Shown here: in pieces, positions 9,455 to 18,091 of the stretch
Layout of the letters: every line of letters starts with the position of its first letter
Numbering within the stretch: position 1 is the stretch's first letter
NCBI GenBank assembly: GCA_002710685.1
Contig: PALD01000029.1
Span: 155,757 to 219,756 of the forward strand
From: Cytophagaceae bacterium
GTDB lineage: Bacteria > Bacteroidota > Bacteroidia > Flavobacteriales > Flavobacteriaceae
Length of the DNA stretch: 64,000 nucleotides
Direction of reading: 5' to 3'
Notes under the pieces: model-generated
What the model was told of the DNA's origin: nothing
Database searches by the model: none
Seen by the model: only the letters and a program-made list of their open reading frames with translations
Program-made: the position numbers and the translations under genes

Positions 9455-9554
9455 AGTTAAATTTTTACCTTAATTTACAAATCATCTACATGGAACAATC
9501 ATCCCACACCGTGTTTAGCGTAGGTTTAACTCGTTATCAAAATCTTATGTGAAA

Positions 9555-10172
9555 TCAAAGAACAAGGTCGCCCTTGCCCTCCCGTATAAGGATAGGTTCG
9601 CCCTGGGTAAGGTCTATGACGGTAGATGGCACATTGCCCCCATACCCGCCATCAACAACACAGTCCACGAGTTTTTCCCATTTTTCAAATATAAGTTCTG
9701 GGTCTGTAGTGTATTCTATCACTTCATCTTCATCGTATATAGATGTGGAAATGATAGGGTTGCCCAGTTCATGGACAATGGCCCGTGCGATGTTGTTCTC
9801 GGGGACCCTGATGCCCACGGTTTTTTTCTTTTTAAATACAGTAGGAAGGTTATTGTTTCCCGGAAGGATAAAGGTATAAGGTCCTGGCAGCGTCCTCTTC
9901 AACAGTTTAAAGGTGGGAGAATCTATCTGTCTCACGTAGTCTGATAGATTGCTGAGGTCTTCACATATAAATGAAAAGTTAGCTTTATCAAGCTTTACCC
10001 CCTTGATTTGCGCCACACGCTCTAAGGCCCTGGTATTTGTGATGTCACAACCCAGGCCATATACCGTGTCCGTGGGATAAATGATCAAGCCCCCATCATT
10101 CAAGATTTCAGCGATGCGCTTTATCTCACGCGGATTGGGATTATCGTTATATACTTTTATAAATTCTGCCAT
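9555..10172 (-). CDS. YciO/YrdC (Sua5) family protein
   Basis: This 205-aa protein has the Sua5/YciO/YrdC fold, whose best known members make threonylcarbamoyl-AMP for tRNA t6A37. The core motif YPTDTVYGLGCD lies near residues 32-43, followed by LPGPYTFILPG and GIRVPEN. The segment FSFICEDLSNLSDYV is more like the YciO branch than canonical Sua5, so its role in t6A synthesis is less certain. The ATG at 10170-10172 overlaps the TGA of the upstream gene (TGATG), which argues for translational coupling. A TTG one codon earlier is an unlikely start. Confidence 0.87.
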   Translation of the reverse strand: MAEFIKVYNDNPNPREIKRIAEILNDGGLIIYPTDTVYGLGCDITNTRALERVAQIKGVKLDKANFSFICEDLSNLSDYVRQIDSPTFKLLKRTLPGPYTFILPGNNNLPTVFKKKKTVGIRVPENNIARAIVHELGNPIISTSIYDEDEVIEYTTDPELIFEKWEKLVDCVVDGGYGGNVPSTVIDLTQGEPILIREGKGDLVL

Positions 10173-10381
10173 CAAGTTTTTTCTACTTCACTTTCCAGTT
10201 TAAGGACATGGCCACCATCTTCTTGTTCAATATAGATTGCCTTATCAGCAACCGTACCGTTTCTGGTGATAATATTGCCCTTTATCTTGCGCTCTACCTT
10301 ATGTTCAAAAATGGATTTAACCTTACCATAAGCAACGCCGTTGCCCCATTTCCATTTAACCTTCGTGCCTTTTTCAATCAT
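10172..10381 (-). CDS. DUF2945 small protein
   Basis: A 69-aa protein of the DUF2945 (hypervirulence-associated TUDOR-like) family, recognised by KGTKVKWKWGNG near the start, GKVKSIFEHKVERKIKG, and EQEDGGHVLKLESE at the end. It is probably a small barrel; its function is not known. The frame extends to an ATG at 10402, but the promoter box TACTTTTG at 10404-10411 would start transcription near 10397, so the internal ATG at 10379-10381, which also fits the family's usual N-terminus, is preferred. It overlaps the YciO/YrdC gene by the TGATG junction. Confidence 0.8.
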   Translation of the reverse strand: MIEKGTKVKWKWGNGVAYGKVKSIFEHKVERKIKGNIITRNGTVADKAIYIEQEDGGHVLKLESEVEKT

Positions 10382-10403
10382 AATCTTACTTGTAAAAATC
10401 AAG

Positions 10404-10439
10404 CAAAAGTATGTAGGTACAACTATCTAAAATAACAAA
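10404..10439 (-). promoter_or_regulatory. Promoter of DUF2945-yciO operon
   Basis: On the minus strand TACTTTTG (10404-10411) matches the -7 element and TTTG (10436-10439) the -33 element, 24 bp apart. It decides the start codon of the DUF2945 gene. Confidence 0.55.
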
Positions 10440-10473
10440 TATCTGTCAAATAACTTTGAATTAACTTTTGTTG

Positions 10474-11772
10474 TCAACCCCCTATCGCTATAATCTCTTT
10501 TTGTCTACCATTGATGTATTTTAACCCATTTGTTCGCCATATTGCATCTTCCTCGAGCATGATGCGTATGTCCTTGCCCCATTCGGGGAGGTTCACGGTC
10601 GTGTTCAATTCTATGGAGTAAACCGTGTTGGGATACATGGGGTAATCCCCTGCTCCTTCCACTCCATCCTGCTGGTCCCACATGCCAAAGGTAGCCCCGG
10701 CAGAATGCCCATAATACCCTAATGGGTGTGTGTAGATGGATGGCCGCAGACCCTGGGTCTTGGCTTCATCCAGCAAGAGCTTGAGTATTTCATTGCCTGT
10801 CTTGCCATTTTCAAAATTACCGGTAAAGATATCCTGTACCTGATTTCCTTTGGCGAAAGCCATATCCAGGTACTCTGGCACCTCTTTCTCACCTGCCTTC
10901 AAGACATAGGCATGTTCCTGGCAATCTGTATTTAATTTTAGATAAGTAATACCAAAATCACAATGTAGCAAATCTCCCGGCCTAATGATATCATCCGAAA
11001 TGGGATGTGCGGCTTCATCTGCCGTGCTGCGCTGTATATCTATGGATGGCTGAAACCAGGTATCAAGCCCGAGGTCAGTGACCTTTTGCCTCATGAACCA
11101 CACCACGTCCTGTGTTGTTGTCCTATTGGGGATGATGACCTTTGTGCTAAAGGCTTCCTTGATGATACCATGGGTTATGCTCATCAACTCTTCATAGAGC
11201 TGGAGTTCCATGGGCGTGCGGGTCTCTATCCAGCCCACGGCCAATTCTTCAGCTGAGACTACCTTATCCTTGAATTGGGCTGGTAGGTTTGCCATAAAGG
11301 CATCATGATCAGTCTTGACAATCCCATCAGCTATGCCAAAATCATCAGAGTAGTCAAGGGCTATCTTATTAGGGGCATGGTCTGTTATGACCTTCATGAG
11401 GGCATCCCACTGGTCTGGTTCTTTTTCTGGGTCCCAGGCTGACTTAAATTCGTCGCCCACGTTATATCTTGAAATTGCCAGTTTTTCAAGTTTGTTCCTA
11501 GAAGCATCAAATGAAAATACGAGTATTGTGCGCCTGCGAGCACCAAACCAAGTACTGGGCAACATCGTTTTTAAGACGGGGTCTTCATTATATTCCCTGG
11601 ATATCAATATCCACATATCTATGCCCGTCCTGTCCATCAAGTTGGGGACAATATGTGCAAAACGATCTTTAAGTATTTGATCTACAAGCTCTGCCCGGTC
11701 GCGTTCTTGTAATATCTGGGAGAATGTATTTATGGAAACTAAAAATAATAGAAGGGGTAATAACTTTTTCAT
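10474..11772 (-). CDS. Secreted M24 family metallopeptidase (Xaa-Pro aminopeptidase-like)
   Basis: This 432-aa protein has a Sec signal peptide (MKKLLPLLLFLVSINTFSQ) and should act in the periplasm. The C-terminal half is the pita-bread fold of M24 peptidases. The five expected metal ligands can be matched: Asp in HCDFG, Asp in NTDCQEH, His in THPLGYYGHSAG, Glu in SIELN and Glu in MLEEDA. The N-terminal half (about 20-180) is the creatinase-like domain. It likely cleaves an N-terminal residue ahead of proline; exact specificity is not visible. A 93-bp gap separates it from the next minus-strand gene, which carries its own terminator. Confidence 0.88.
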   Translation of the reverse strand: MKKLLPLLLFLVSINTFSQILQERDRAELVDQILKDRFAHIVPNLMDRTGIDMWILISREYNEDPVLKTMLPSTWFGARRRTILVFSFDASRNKLEKLAISRYNVGDEFKSAWDPEKEPDQWDALMKVITDHAPNKIALDYSDDFGIADGIVKTDHDAFMANLPAQFKDKVVSAEELAVGWIETRTPMELQLYEELMSITHGIIKEAFSTKVIIPNRTTTQDVVWFMRQKVTDLGLDTWFQPSIDIQRSTADEAAHPISDDIIRPGDLLHCDFGITYLKLNTDCQEHAYVLKAGEKEVPEYLDMAFAKGNQVQDIFTGNFENGKTGNEILKLLLDEAKTQGLRPSIYTHPLGYYGHSAGATFGMWDQQDGVEGAGDYPMYPNTVYSIELNTTVNLPEWGKDIRIMLEEDAIWRTNGLKYINGRQKEIIAIGG

Positions 11773-11836
11773 TATACATCATCATTTATACTGGTGAAAT
11801 TAAAGATTTACAGCTTAATGATGCACTTTAAAGCAA

Positions 11837-11864
11837 TAAAAAAAGGTGCCTGCCAGCACCTTTT
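11837..11864 (-). terminator. Intrinsic terminator
   Basis: AAAAGGTGC/GCACCTTTT hairpin with a six-base loop, followed on the minus strand by a T-rich run. It ends the transcript of the small secreted protein gene whose stop is at 11866. Confidence 0.8.
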
Positions 11865-11865
11865 A

Positions 11866-12321
11866 TCAATTGTCTTTATCCTTCTTTTTTGATTTTCTTT
11901 TCTTCTTGTTCTTCTTGTCAAAATTGTCAATGGCAAGAAACTTATTCACCTCATCTTCAGTGAGTATGGTGCGCAGGTTTTCCTTAAAATCATTTTCAAT
12001 AAACTCATACTCTTTACGGGCAGCGTCACCCTTGAGTTGTTCATTTTTTTGCAATCTAAAGACCTTGTCATAATAATCTGTGAGATAAGACCTTAAAACT
12101 TCGGTTTTAAATGGGTCAAGCCCAAACTGCTCTACATAGATAGGCAACCGCTCAGCAGTAACATCTTCTGGCGTTTTAGGCTCTGGTTCTGGACGGGGGG
12201 TTTGCTGTGTTGCCATTGACCTGTTCATCCTGCTCATGCCGTTCATCCTGTTATAATACTGTGCAGATGCGGTACCTACCAGTGTAAAAAGGAATAGAGC
12301 CGTAAAAATCAGTCTTCTCAT
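11866..12321 (-). CDS. Small secreted protein, unknown function
   Basis: I do not recognise a family. The 151-aa product begins with a clear signal peptide (MRRLIFTALFLFTLVGTASAQ), followed by a Met/Asn/Arg-rich stretch (YYNRMNGMSRMNRSM), a Pro/Glu linker and a helical region (about 55-130) with EDEVNKFLAI. It ends in a strongly basic tail (KKNKKKRKSKKKDKDN). The reading frame extends 14 codons upstream, but the signal peptide fixes the ATG at 12319-12321. It lies 31 bp downstream of the VWA gene in the same direction, so it is probably co-transcribed. The helical region resembles small periplasmic Spy-like proteins in style only. Confidence 0.7.
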   Translation of the reverse strand: MRRLIFTALFLFTLVGTASAQYYNRMNGMSRMNRSMATQQTPRPEPEPKTPEDVTAERLPIYVEQFGLDPFKTEVLRSYLTDYYDKVFRLQKNEQLKGDAARKEYEFIENDFKENLRTILTEDEVNKFLAIDNFDKKNKKKRKSKKKDKDN

Positions 12322-12352
12322 ATGCTTAAAGTTTTGGCAAAGAAAACAAAAA

Positions 12353-14140
12353 TCAGTCAACAATGCCAGTTTTTACCAGTCTTAGAAATTCACTTCGGTA
12401 CCCATCTTCGTCATTTCCCTTTCCGGCTTTCGCCAAAGTTATGACATCATCACGCGTGGCGCCATTGATATATTCTGATTCTCGCAACTCCATCCCAAAG
12501 AGTGCCAGGCCAGCCATAAAGTTCATGTCTGCTGATGCTTCCGCAATGTTTCGGTCATCGTTCATCACCGCATGGGTAATGAGCTTGCTGCTGCCGCCCT
12601 CGGGATTTTTATAACGTATCTTGACGTTCATCAACTCTTTGTTGAAACCTTTGGCGGAAGCCTGACCCGTATATTTAAGGTCATCAACGGGACTTAAGAA
12701 CTGGCTGTCAACCCCCACGGGGATGATTTCATACAGGGCGGTGACGCTATGACCGCTGCCTATCTCACCGGCATCCTTCTTGTCATCATTAAAATCTTCA
12801 TCATCCAGCAACCTGTTTTCATATCCTATCAAGCGATAGCCCTCCACCAGTTTGGGGTTGAACTCCACTTGTATCTTAACGTCCTTTGCGATGGTGTACA
12901 AGGTACCGCCAAACTCTGTCCCTAGCACTTTCTGCGCTTCCTGCATGGTATCAATGTAGGAATGATTGCCGTTGCCTTTATCAGCAAGGGTTTCCATCTT
13001 ACTGTCTTTATAATTGCCCATCCCAAAACCCAGACAGGTAAGAAAAATACCGTCATCGCGTTTTGAAACGATTAAATCTTCCATGGCGGTATCGCTGCTT
13101 GCCCCCACATTAAAATCTCCATCTGTGGCCAGGATCACGCGGTTGTTGCCACCATCTATAAAGTTATCTTTTGCCAATTTATAAGCCAATTCTATACCGG
13201 CACCACCGGCGGTACTCCCACCTGCCTGCAATTTATCGAGAGCTTCAAAAATCGCGGTCTTGTTAGAACCATTTGTGGGTTCTAGCACGGTACCGGCCGC
13301 ACCGGCATACACCACGATTGAAACTTTATCTTCTTTCCGCAATTGATTAACGAGCAACTTAAAAGCTGATTTTAACAGTGGTAATTTATTGGCATTGTTC
13401 ATTGAACCTGATACATCTATGAGAAAAACAAGATTTGATGCAGGTATATCTTCCAGGGGTACTTCTTTACCTTGCAAACCTACCTTAACAAGTTTTGTAT
13501 CCTTGTTCCACGGGGTTTGTACCATTTCAGTATTTACTGAGAAGGGGTCATTGCCCTTGGGCTGTGGATAATTGTATTTAAAGTAATTGAGCATCTCCTC
13601 AATCTTCACGGCATCCTTGGGTACTTGCTGACCGTTGTTTATCATCCGGCGTATGTTGCTATAACTGGCCCTATCCACATCTACTGAAAAAGTAGATAAA
13701 GGAGCGGTTTTAACATGCTTAAAAGTATTCTCACTGATTTTTGAATAGCTCTCCGTAGCCTGCTGATATGGCCTATATCCATGCATAGAAACACTTCCCG
13801 TCACACTTCTCATCTTCTGCGTTCCATAGCCTACCACAACAACCTCATCTAAAGTAGCAGCTGTCACCATTGTAATATGAAGTGGCTTTGAATGTTTAAT
13901 CTTTACCGATTGACTTTCAAACCCAACGTATGAAAAAACGAGGGTTTGCCCTAAATCTGCATTGATTGAGAAATTCCCGTCAAAATCTGTTACGGTTTTG
14001 GCCTTGGTTTCTTTTACTACCACATTTGTTCCCGGCAATGGCGTGCCATCATCTGCTTTGACATTACCCGTAATTTCTATTGTTTGAGCTTGAATTATGG
14101 CTGTCGCCAAAAAAAATAAGGAGAGCATAATGTTTTTCAT
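12353..14140 (-). CDS. VWA protein with carboxypeptidase-like regulatory and plug-like N-terminus
   Basis: The chosen ATG gives 595 aa with a signal peptide (MKNIMLSLFFLATAIIQAQ); an in-frame ATG at 14176 would add 12 residues. Domain order: carboxypeptidase-D regulatory-like domain (about 22-95, GTPLPGTNVVVK, TDFDGNFSI), a TonB-plug-like motif EVVVVGYGTQK (about 99-109), a YfbK-type linker (STFSVDVDRASYSNIRRM), then a von Willebrand A domain with MIDAS DVSGS (Asp242), TxxGG and ATDGDFN, and a C-terminal DUF3520-like region. This architecture is known in Bacteroidota. It is likely an envelope protein that binds a partner metal-dependently; the role is unknown. Confidence 0.88.
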   Translation of the reverse strand: MKNIMLSLFFLATAIIQAQTIEITGNVKADDGTPLPGTNVVVKETKAKTVTDFDGNFSINADLGQTLVFSYVGFESQSVKIKHSKPLHITMVTAATLDEVVVVGYGTQKMRSVTGSVSMHGYRPYQQATESYSKISENTFKHVKTAPLSTFSVDVDRASYSNIRRMINNGQQVPKDAVKIEEMLNYFKYNYPQPKGNDPFSVNTEMVQTPWNKDTKLVKVGLQGKEVPLEDIPASNLVFLIDVSGSMNNANKLPLLKSAFKLLVNQLRKEDKVSIVVYAGAAGTVLEPTNGSNKTAIFEALDKLQAGGSTAGGAGIELAYKLAKDNFIDGGNNRVILATDGDFNVGASSDTAMEDLIVSKRDDGIFLTCLGFGMGNYKDSKMETLADKGNGNHSYIDTMQEAQKVLGTEFGGTLYTIAKDVKIQVEFNPKLVEGYRLIGYENRLLDDEDFNDDKKDAGEIGSGHSVTALYEIIPVGVDSQFLSPVDDLKYTGQASAKGFNKELMNVKIRYKNPEGGSSKLITHAVMNDDRNIAEASADMNFMAGLALFGMELRESEYINGATRDDVITLAKAGKGNDEDGYRSEFLRLVKTGIVD

Positions 14141-14244
14141 AATGGAAGGGATTTTGGATTTTTGAATAGACATCAATATCCATACCGAAATACGCGCTAT
14201 GAATCAGCACGTTGCCAAAAACAAATTCTTTTTAAGTGTAAATA

Positions 14245-15321
14245 CTAAACCTGTTCTTTAGGTTTTAAAGCTCGTAAGGTAGCGCCCCGTTTGAGTTTAC
14301 CGGTTTCTGTATAGATAAAGTTTGAGGTGCAGTAAACGGCCTTGGGCACTTCATATTTATCCAGTAGTGAATAATCAAGCTTGGCCTCGTCCACGTTATC
14401 AGTCTGTATGACGAGCACGAGCCGCTCTCCCAGTCTATCATCTTCTTCACCGGCCACAAAAAACGGGACTTCGAGCTGTGGGGCAAGCTTTTTCTCAATC
14501 TGTTCTGGATATAGCTTTATACCGCCACTGTTGATTACATTATCAACGCGACCCAACCAGAGAAACTTTTTATAGCTGAATAATCTTACAACATCATTGG
14601 TAATGACAGGATCGCTGGAGACCTTGGGTGCCTTGATGATTAGGCAACCCCGCTCATCTTGGCTCACGGTCACCTTGCTCATGGTCCTAAATGGTACTTC
14701 GCCCTCCTTGTTTTTCTTACTGTTGATTCTTTTTACCGCTATATGCGAAATGGTTTCTGTCATGCCATAGGTTTCATAGACCTTGGTATCAACATCAGCA
14801 ACAAGTTCTTTTAAAGATTCTGAAAAAGGGCCGCCCCCCACAATAAGCTTGCTTATCAAGTGCAACCTCGCCACGGAGTTATCAAGTTGAAAAGGCGTCA
14901 TTGCAGAAAATTCATAGCGCTTAAAAACCTGGTCCAGCGGATTTGCCTTAGGAGGGACCACATCAAGACGCCACCCTAATACCATTGCTCTCACAAGCAT
15001 CATTTTTCCGGCGATGTACCTAGAAGGCAGGCACAGTAATGCGGTGGTATCTTCATCAAGACCAAAATATTTTCCGGTAGCCTTGGCACTGTTGATCATG
15101 TGCTTTTTGCGCAGTTTGATGGTTTTGGGTTCACCCGTACTGCCAGAGGTGTTGACCATCACGTGATTTTTATCATCCAGCCAGGACAGTAAAAATTCAC
15201 CTATTGCCTCTTCATAAGGTTCTCCCAGACGTATATAATCTTGCGCAAGTTCTTTAAGGGCAGAGATTTTATAGCTCTTGCCATTAAGTTGAAATGCGGG
15301 ATGTAATCTGTTTTTGGCCAT
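14245..15321 (-). CDS. menE: o-Succinylbenzoate-CoA ligase MenE
   Basis: This AMP-forming ligase (EC 6.2.1.26) activates o-succinylbenzoate with CoA for menaquinone synthesis. At 358 aa it is the short Bacteroidota form. The P-loop-like motif TSGSTGEPKT lies at 58-67, YETYGMTET at 182-190, the hinge GRVDN at 257-261, and SGGIKLYPEQIE follows. The usual A10 catalytic lysine is probably in the late GKLKRG segment. It ends a minus-strand group with a CPBP protease and menC upstream (14 bp from the former), with menA further up. MenB and MenD are not in this window. Confidence 0.92.
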   Translation of the reverse strand: MAKNRLHPAFQLNGKSYKISALKELAQDYIRLGEPYEEAIGEFLLSWLDDKNHVMVNTSGSTGEPKTIKLRKKHMINSAKATGKYFGLDEDTTALLCLPSRYIAGKMMLVRAMVLGWRLDVVPPKANPLDQVFKRYEFSAMTPFQLDNSVARLHLISKLIVGGGPFSESLKELVADVDTKVYETYGMTETISHIAVKRINSKKNKEGEVPFRTMSKVTVSQDERGCLIIKAPKVSSDPVITNDVVRLFSYKKFLWLGRVDNVINSGGIKLYPEQIEKKLAPQLEVPFFVAGEEDDRLGERLVLVIQTDNVDEAKLDYSLLDKYEVPKAVYCTSNFIYTETGKLKRGATLRALKPKEQV

Positions 15322-15335
15322 GAGGACAATGGTCT

Positions 15336-16286
15336 TTAAACTGGTACTTGCTCATCTATTTCAGCAACAGGTGGAGGATCTATCTTACCTATCAGCTTCT
15401 CTTTCCACCCTTTCCATTTATACTTATATGCTAAGATAATCAAGAAGATGGGATAAACAATGAAGACGGGTAAAACAGCATCAAATCCTATTGCGGGTTC
15501 TGATACATCCTTGAGTATGGATTCGGTTTGAAAAGCGGTCCAGTCTGCGGTTACAAGCAGGGCGGTCAAGAGGTTGTTACCGGCATGAAATCCCAGCGAG
15601 AGCTCCATACCCTCATCCATAAGGGTCATGATGCCCAGCAGGAAGCCCGTACCTATGTAATAGATCATGATCATGTAACCTATTTTGGCCACTTCTGGGT
15701 TTGCAATGTGCATACCCCCAAAGATCACCGAGGTCATCACCAGTGGAAACCACCGGTTTTTTGCCAACATGCCAAAACCCTGCATCAAATAACCCCTAAA
15801 AACATATTCTTCAATACTGGTCTGTATGGGCACCAGCAGGATGCCTATCAAGGCAAGCACGAGAAATGGGCCCAGTTTAAAATTCAGCACATAATCATTT
15901 GGCGAAAGCCAGAAATCCACAAGCGTGGAGATGATGATAAATGCCGAGACAAGGCCAAATGCAAAAAATGCCCTGCCCCAATCAAACTTTTTACGGCTGG
16001 TGGTGACCTCCAGCAGGGTCTGTTTATGAAGTAACCTGATGACAAATATGAACGCCACAAAGGCAAAGGCAAACGATATAAGTATGAGAAAAAATGAAAG
16101 GTTAGAATCAAGTACCCCTAATATGTTTTCTTCATTTAACGTGGACAAACCTTCCAGCCCCACATCCATGATGACGGCTATTGTAAAAGGCAACTGCCCT
16201 ATGAGCGAACCAATGAAAATTATCGCCGAACCCACGAGATAGAGCCAAAAATCATGTTTTGCCCTATAGGCCTGAGCTATGAACAT
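15336..16286 (-). CDS. CPBP family intramembrane glutamic endopeptidase
   Basis: A 316-aa polytopic membrane protein with about eight hydrophobic segments. The CPBP/Abi (Rce1-like) signature is complete: E159-E160 and R164 in EEYVFRG, H193 in FGGMHIAN, and H234/N237 in GFHAGNN. Members cleave prenylated or signal-type peptides in the membrane, or have scaffold roles; the substrate here is unknown. It sits 3 bp after menC and 14 bp before menE, so it should be in the same transcript, yet no link to menaquinone is established for the family. Confidence 0.9.
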   Translation of the reverse strand: MFIAQAYRAKHDFWLYLVGSAIIFIGSLIGQLPFTIAVIMDVGLEGLSTLNEENILGVLDSNLSFFLILISFAFAFVAFIFVIRLLHKQTLLEVTTSRKKFDWGRAFFAFGLVSAFIIISTLVDFWLSPNDYVLNFKLGPFLVLALIGILLVPIQTSIEEYVFRGYLMQGFGMLAKNRWFPLVMTSVIFGGMHIANPEVAKIGYMIMIYYIGTGFLLGIMTLMDEGMELSLGFHAGNNLLTALLVTADWTAFQTESILKDVSEPAIGFDAVLPVFIVYPIFLIILAYKYKWKGWKEKLIGKIDPPPVAEIDEQVPV

Positions 16287-16289
16287 ACA

Positions 16290-17324
16290 TTACATTTGAA
16301 AGGACCATTGCGAGGGTTTACCATACCACAGATGGCCATTTGTTATTATCAATGGTGAAGATACGTTATTTGTGTACAAACTTCCAGTACCCAACCCCTG
16401 TGGGATCGAAGTATTTTTCATAAACGTATATTGTGCTATCGCATTGAGGCCCACGTTGCTCTCCAGGGCAGAGGTGATCCACCAGCCTATATCCTGTTTA
16501 TCAGCAAGATTGATCCAGGTATCGCTTCCGCGAAAACCACCCACAAGGCTGGGCTTAAGTATGATATACTGGGGCTTTATGATCTTAAGGAGCTTTTGCT
16601 TTTCCTGGGCGTCAAAAACCCCTATCAACTCTTCGTCAAGGGCGATGGGCAAAGGCGTTTCTGCACACAATACAGCCATTTCTTCCCACTGTCCCGCCTT
16701 GATGGGCTGCTCTATGCTATGGATGTCAAGTTCAGCGAGACGGGCCAGTTTTTGTAAGGCTTCCGCCGGAAGGAAAGCACCATTTGCATCCACGCGCAAG
16801 GTTATTTCTCTCGCTGAAAAGCGTTTTCTTATACCGCTCAACAACTTTATCTCTGTATCAAAATCAATAGCCCCTATCTTCATCTTGATGCAGTCAAAAC
16901 CTGCCTTGATCTTGTCCTCGATTTGCCGAAGCATAAATTGCTCTTCCCCCATCCAGATAAGCCCATTGATGGGAATTCCCTTTTCACATGCTGTAAATCC
17001 TGAAGGAAAAAGTTCAAAAGGCTGTTGTGCATGAAATGACCTAAACGCCATCTCCAGCCCAAACTGTATGCTGGGAAACCCCTCGAGCTTAAAATATAGC
17101 TCATCCAGCCCCTGGTATATATGATCACAGGCCCATTTTAAGGTTTCTTCATAATCTGGCCTGTCATCCACGCTAAGACCGCGCAAGATGCCACATTCTC
17201 CATACCCATATTGTCCCGTCTCCTCAATCTTGATGAACCAGGTCTCCTTTTGTGTAAGAACGCCCCGTGAGGTTCCACTGGGGCGTTTAAAGTCAAGTAC
17301 ATGCTTTTTATAAGATGCTTGCAA
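16290..17324 (-). CDS. menC: o-Succinylbenzoate synthase MenC
   Basis: An enolase-superfamily dehydratase (EC 4.2.1.113) that converts SHCHC to o-succinylbenzoate in menaquinone synthesis. The 344-aa protein shows the acid/base pair K149 (KMKIG) and K257 (ILKPSLVGG), and the Mg ligands D179 (VDANG), E205 (SIEQP) and D230 (ALDEE). A dipeptide epimerase would share these motifs, but the position between menA and menE settles the function. It is followed after 3 bp by the CPBP protease gene. Confidence 0.92.
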   Translation of the reverse strand: MQASYKKHVLDFKRPSGTSRGVLTQKETWFIKIEETGQYGYGECGILRGLSVDDRPDYEETLKWACDHIYQGLDELYFKLEGFPSIQFGLEMAFRSFHAQQPFELFPSGFTACEKGIPINGLIWMGEEQFMLRQIEDKIKAGFDCIKMKIGAIDFDTEIKLLSGIRKRFSAREITLRVDANGAFLPAEALQKLARLAELDIHSIEQPIKAGQWEEMAVLCAETPLPIALDEELIGVFDAQEKQKLLKIIKPQYIILKPSLVGGFRGSDTWINLADKQDIGWWITSALESNVGLNAIAQYTFMKNTSIPQGLGTGSLYTNNVSSPLIITNGHLWYGKPSQWSFQM

Positions 17325-17336
17325 GGTGTTGTACTG

Positions 17337-18017
17337 TTATAGTTCTAATGCTGAGCCTATTTCAAGCAAGATGAGTTCTTTGTTCTTGATTTCAAACTTG
17401 CCCCGGGCCTGCTCATGGTCTATCTCCAGCTGTGGCCAGGTATCATAGTGACACCCTATGACCTTATCACATGCTACAAAATCACTGGCAATGATGGCAT
17501 CGTCAACACCCATGGTCAGGCTTCCTCCCACGGGAAGGATGGAGATGTCAACATCAAACTGCATGGGTATGAGCTTCATATCCATGGTCAGTGCGGTATC
17601 ACCCGCCATGTAGACCGTCTTGCCATCTATTACAAAAACATAACCTCCCGGCTGACCGCCGTAGCTACCATCTGCAAAAGAACTGGTGTGAATCGCGTTG
17701 ACATACTTTGCGGTACCAAATTCAAACTCCAGATTGCCCCCGTGGTTCAACCGTTGCACGGTAAGGCCCTTTTCTTCAAAATGGTTGCCTATCTCATAAT
17801 TGCATACCACCACCGCATTGCTTGCCCTGGCAATGGCCTCAACATCCAGCGTGTGGTCTTGATGGGCGTGCGTAAGGAAAATATAATGGGGTTTGAGGTC
17901 ATTAATGTCAACCTTATCCTTGGCAAGGGGATTGCCGGTGATGAATGGATCTGTTAAAATGGATATCTCGTCAGTTTCAAGGCCAAAACAATTTTGGCCG
18001 TAATATGTAATCTTCAT
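17337..18017 (-). CDS. UPF0173 metal-dependent hydrolase (MBL fold)
   Basis: A 226-aa single-domain metallo-beta-lactamase-fold protein of the UPF0173 (YtkL-like) family. The zinc-binding motif is H50-A-H52-Q-D54-H55. NAIHTSSFADG supplies a later histidine, MAGDTALTMDM the bridging Asp, and CHYDTWP the last ligand. No signal peptide. It lies between menA (74 bp upstream) and menC (12 bp downstream) and is probably co-transcribed with them. The substrate is unknown; the location hints at, but does not prove, a link to quinone or lipid metabolism. Confidence 0.88.
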   Translation of the reverse strand: MKITYYGQNCFGLETDEISILTDPFITGNPLAKDKVDINDLKPHYIFLTHAHQDHTLDVEAIARASNAVVVCNYEIGNHFEEKGLTVQRLNHGGNLEFEFGTAKYVNAIHTSSFADGSYGGQPGGYVFVIDGKTVYMAGDTALTMDMKLIPMQFDVDISILPVGGSLTMGVDDAIIASDFVACDKVIGCHYDTWPQLEIDHEQARGKFEIKNKELILLEIGSALEL

Positions 18018-18091
18018 GATGCTGGTTTTCTTTAACTAGAAAAATACAAAACAAGCCATACACCGCGATTCAAGCCAGTACTAAGTTTTCG

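Noticed and set aside
15528..16034. 168-aa plus-strand frame inside the CPBP protease gene
   Set aside because: Antisense shadow; His/Gln/Lys-rich sequence with no domain, while the minus strand has intact protease motifs.
16372..17034. 220-aa plus-strand frame inside menC
   Set aside because: Antisense to a gene with all catalytic residues of MenC; Ser-rich, no recognisable domain.
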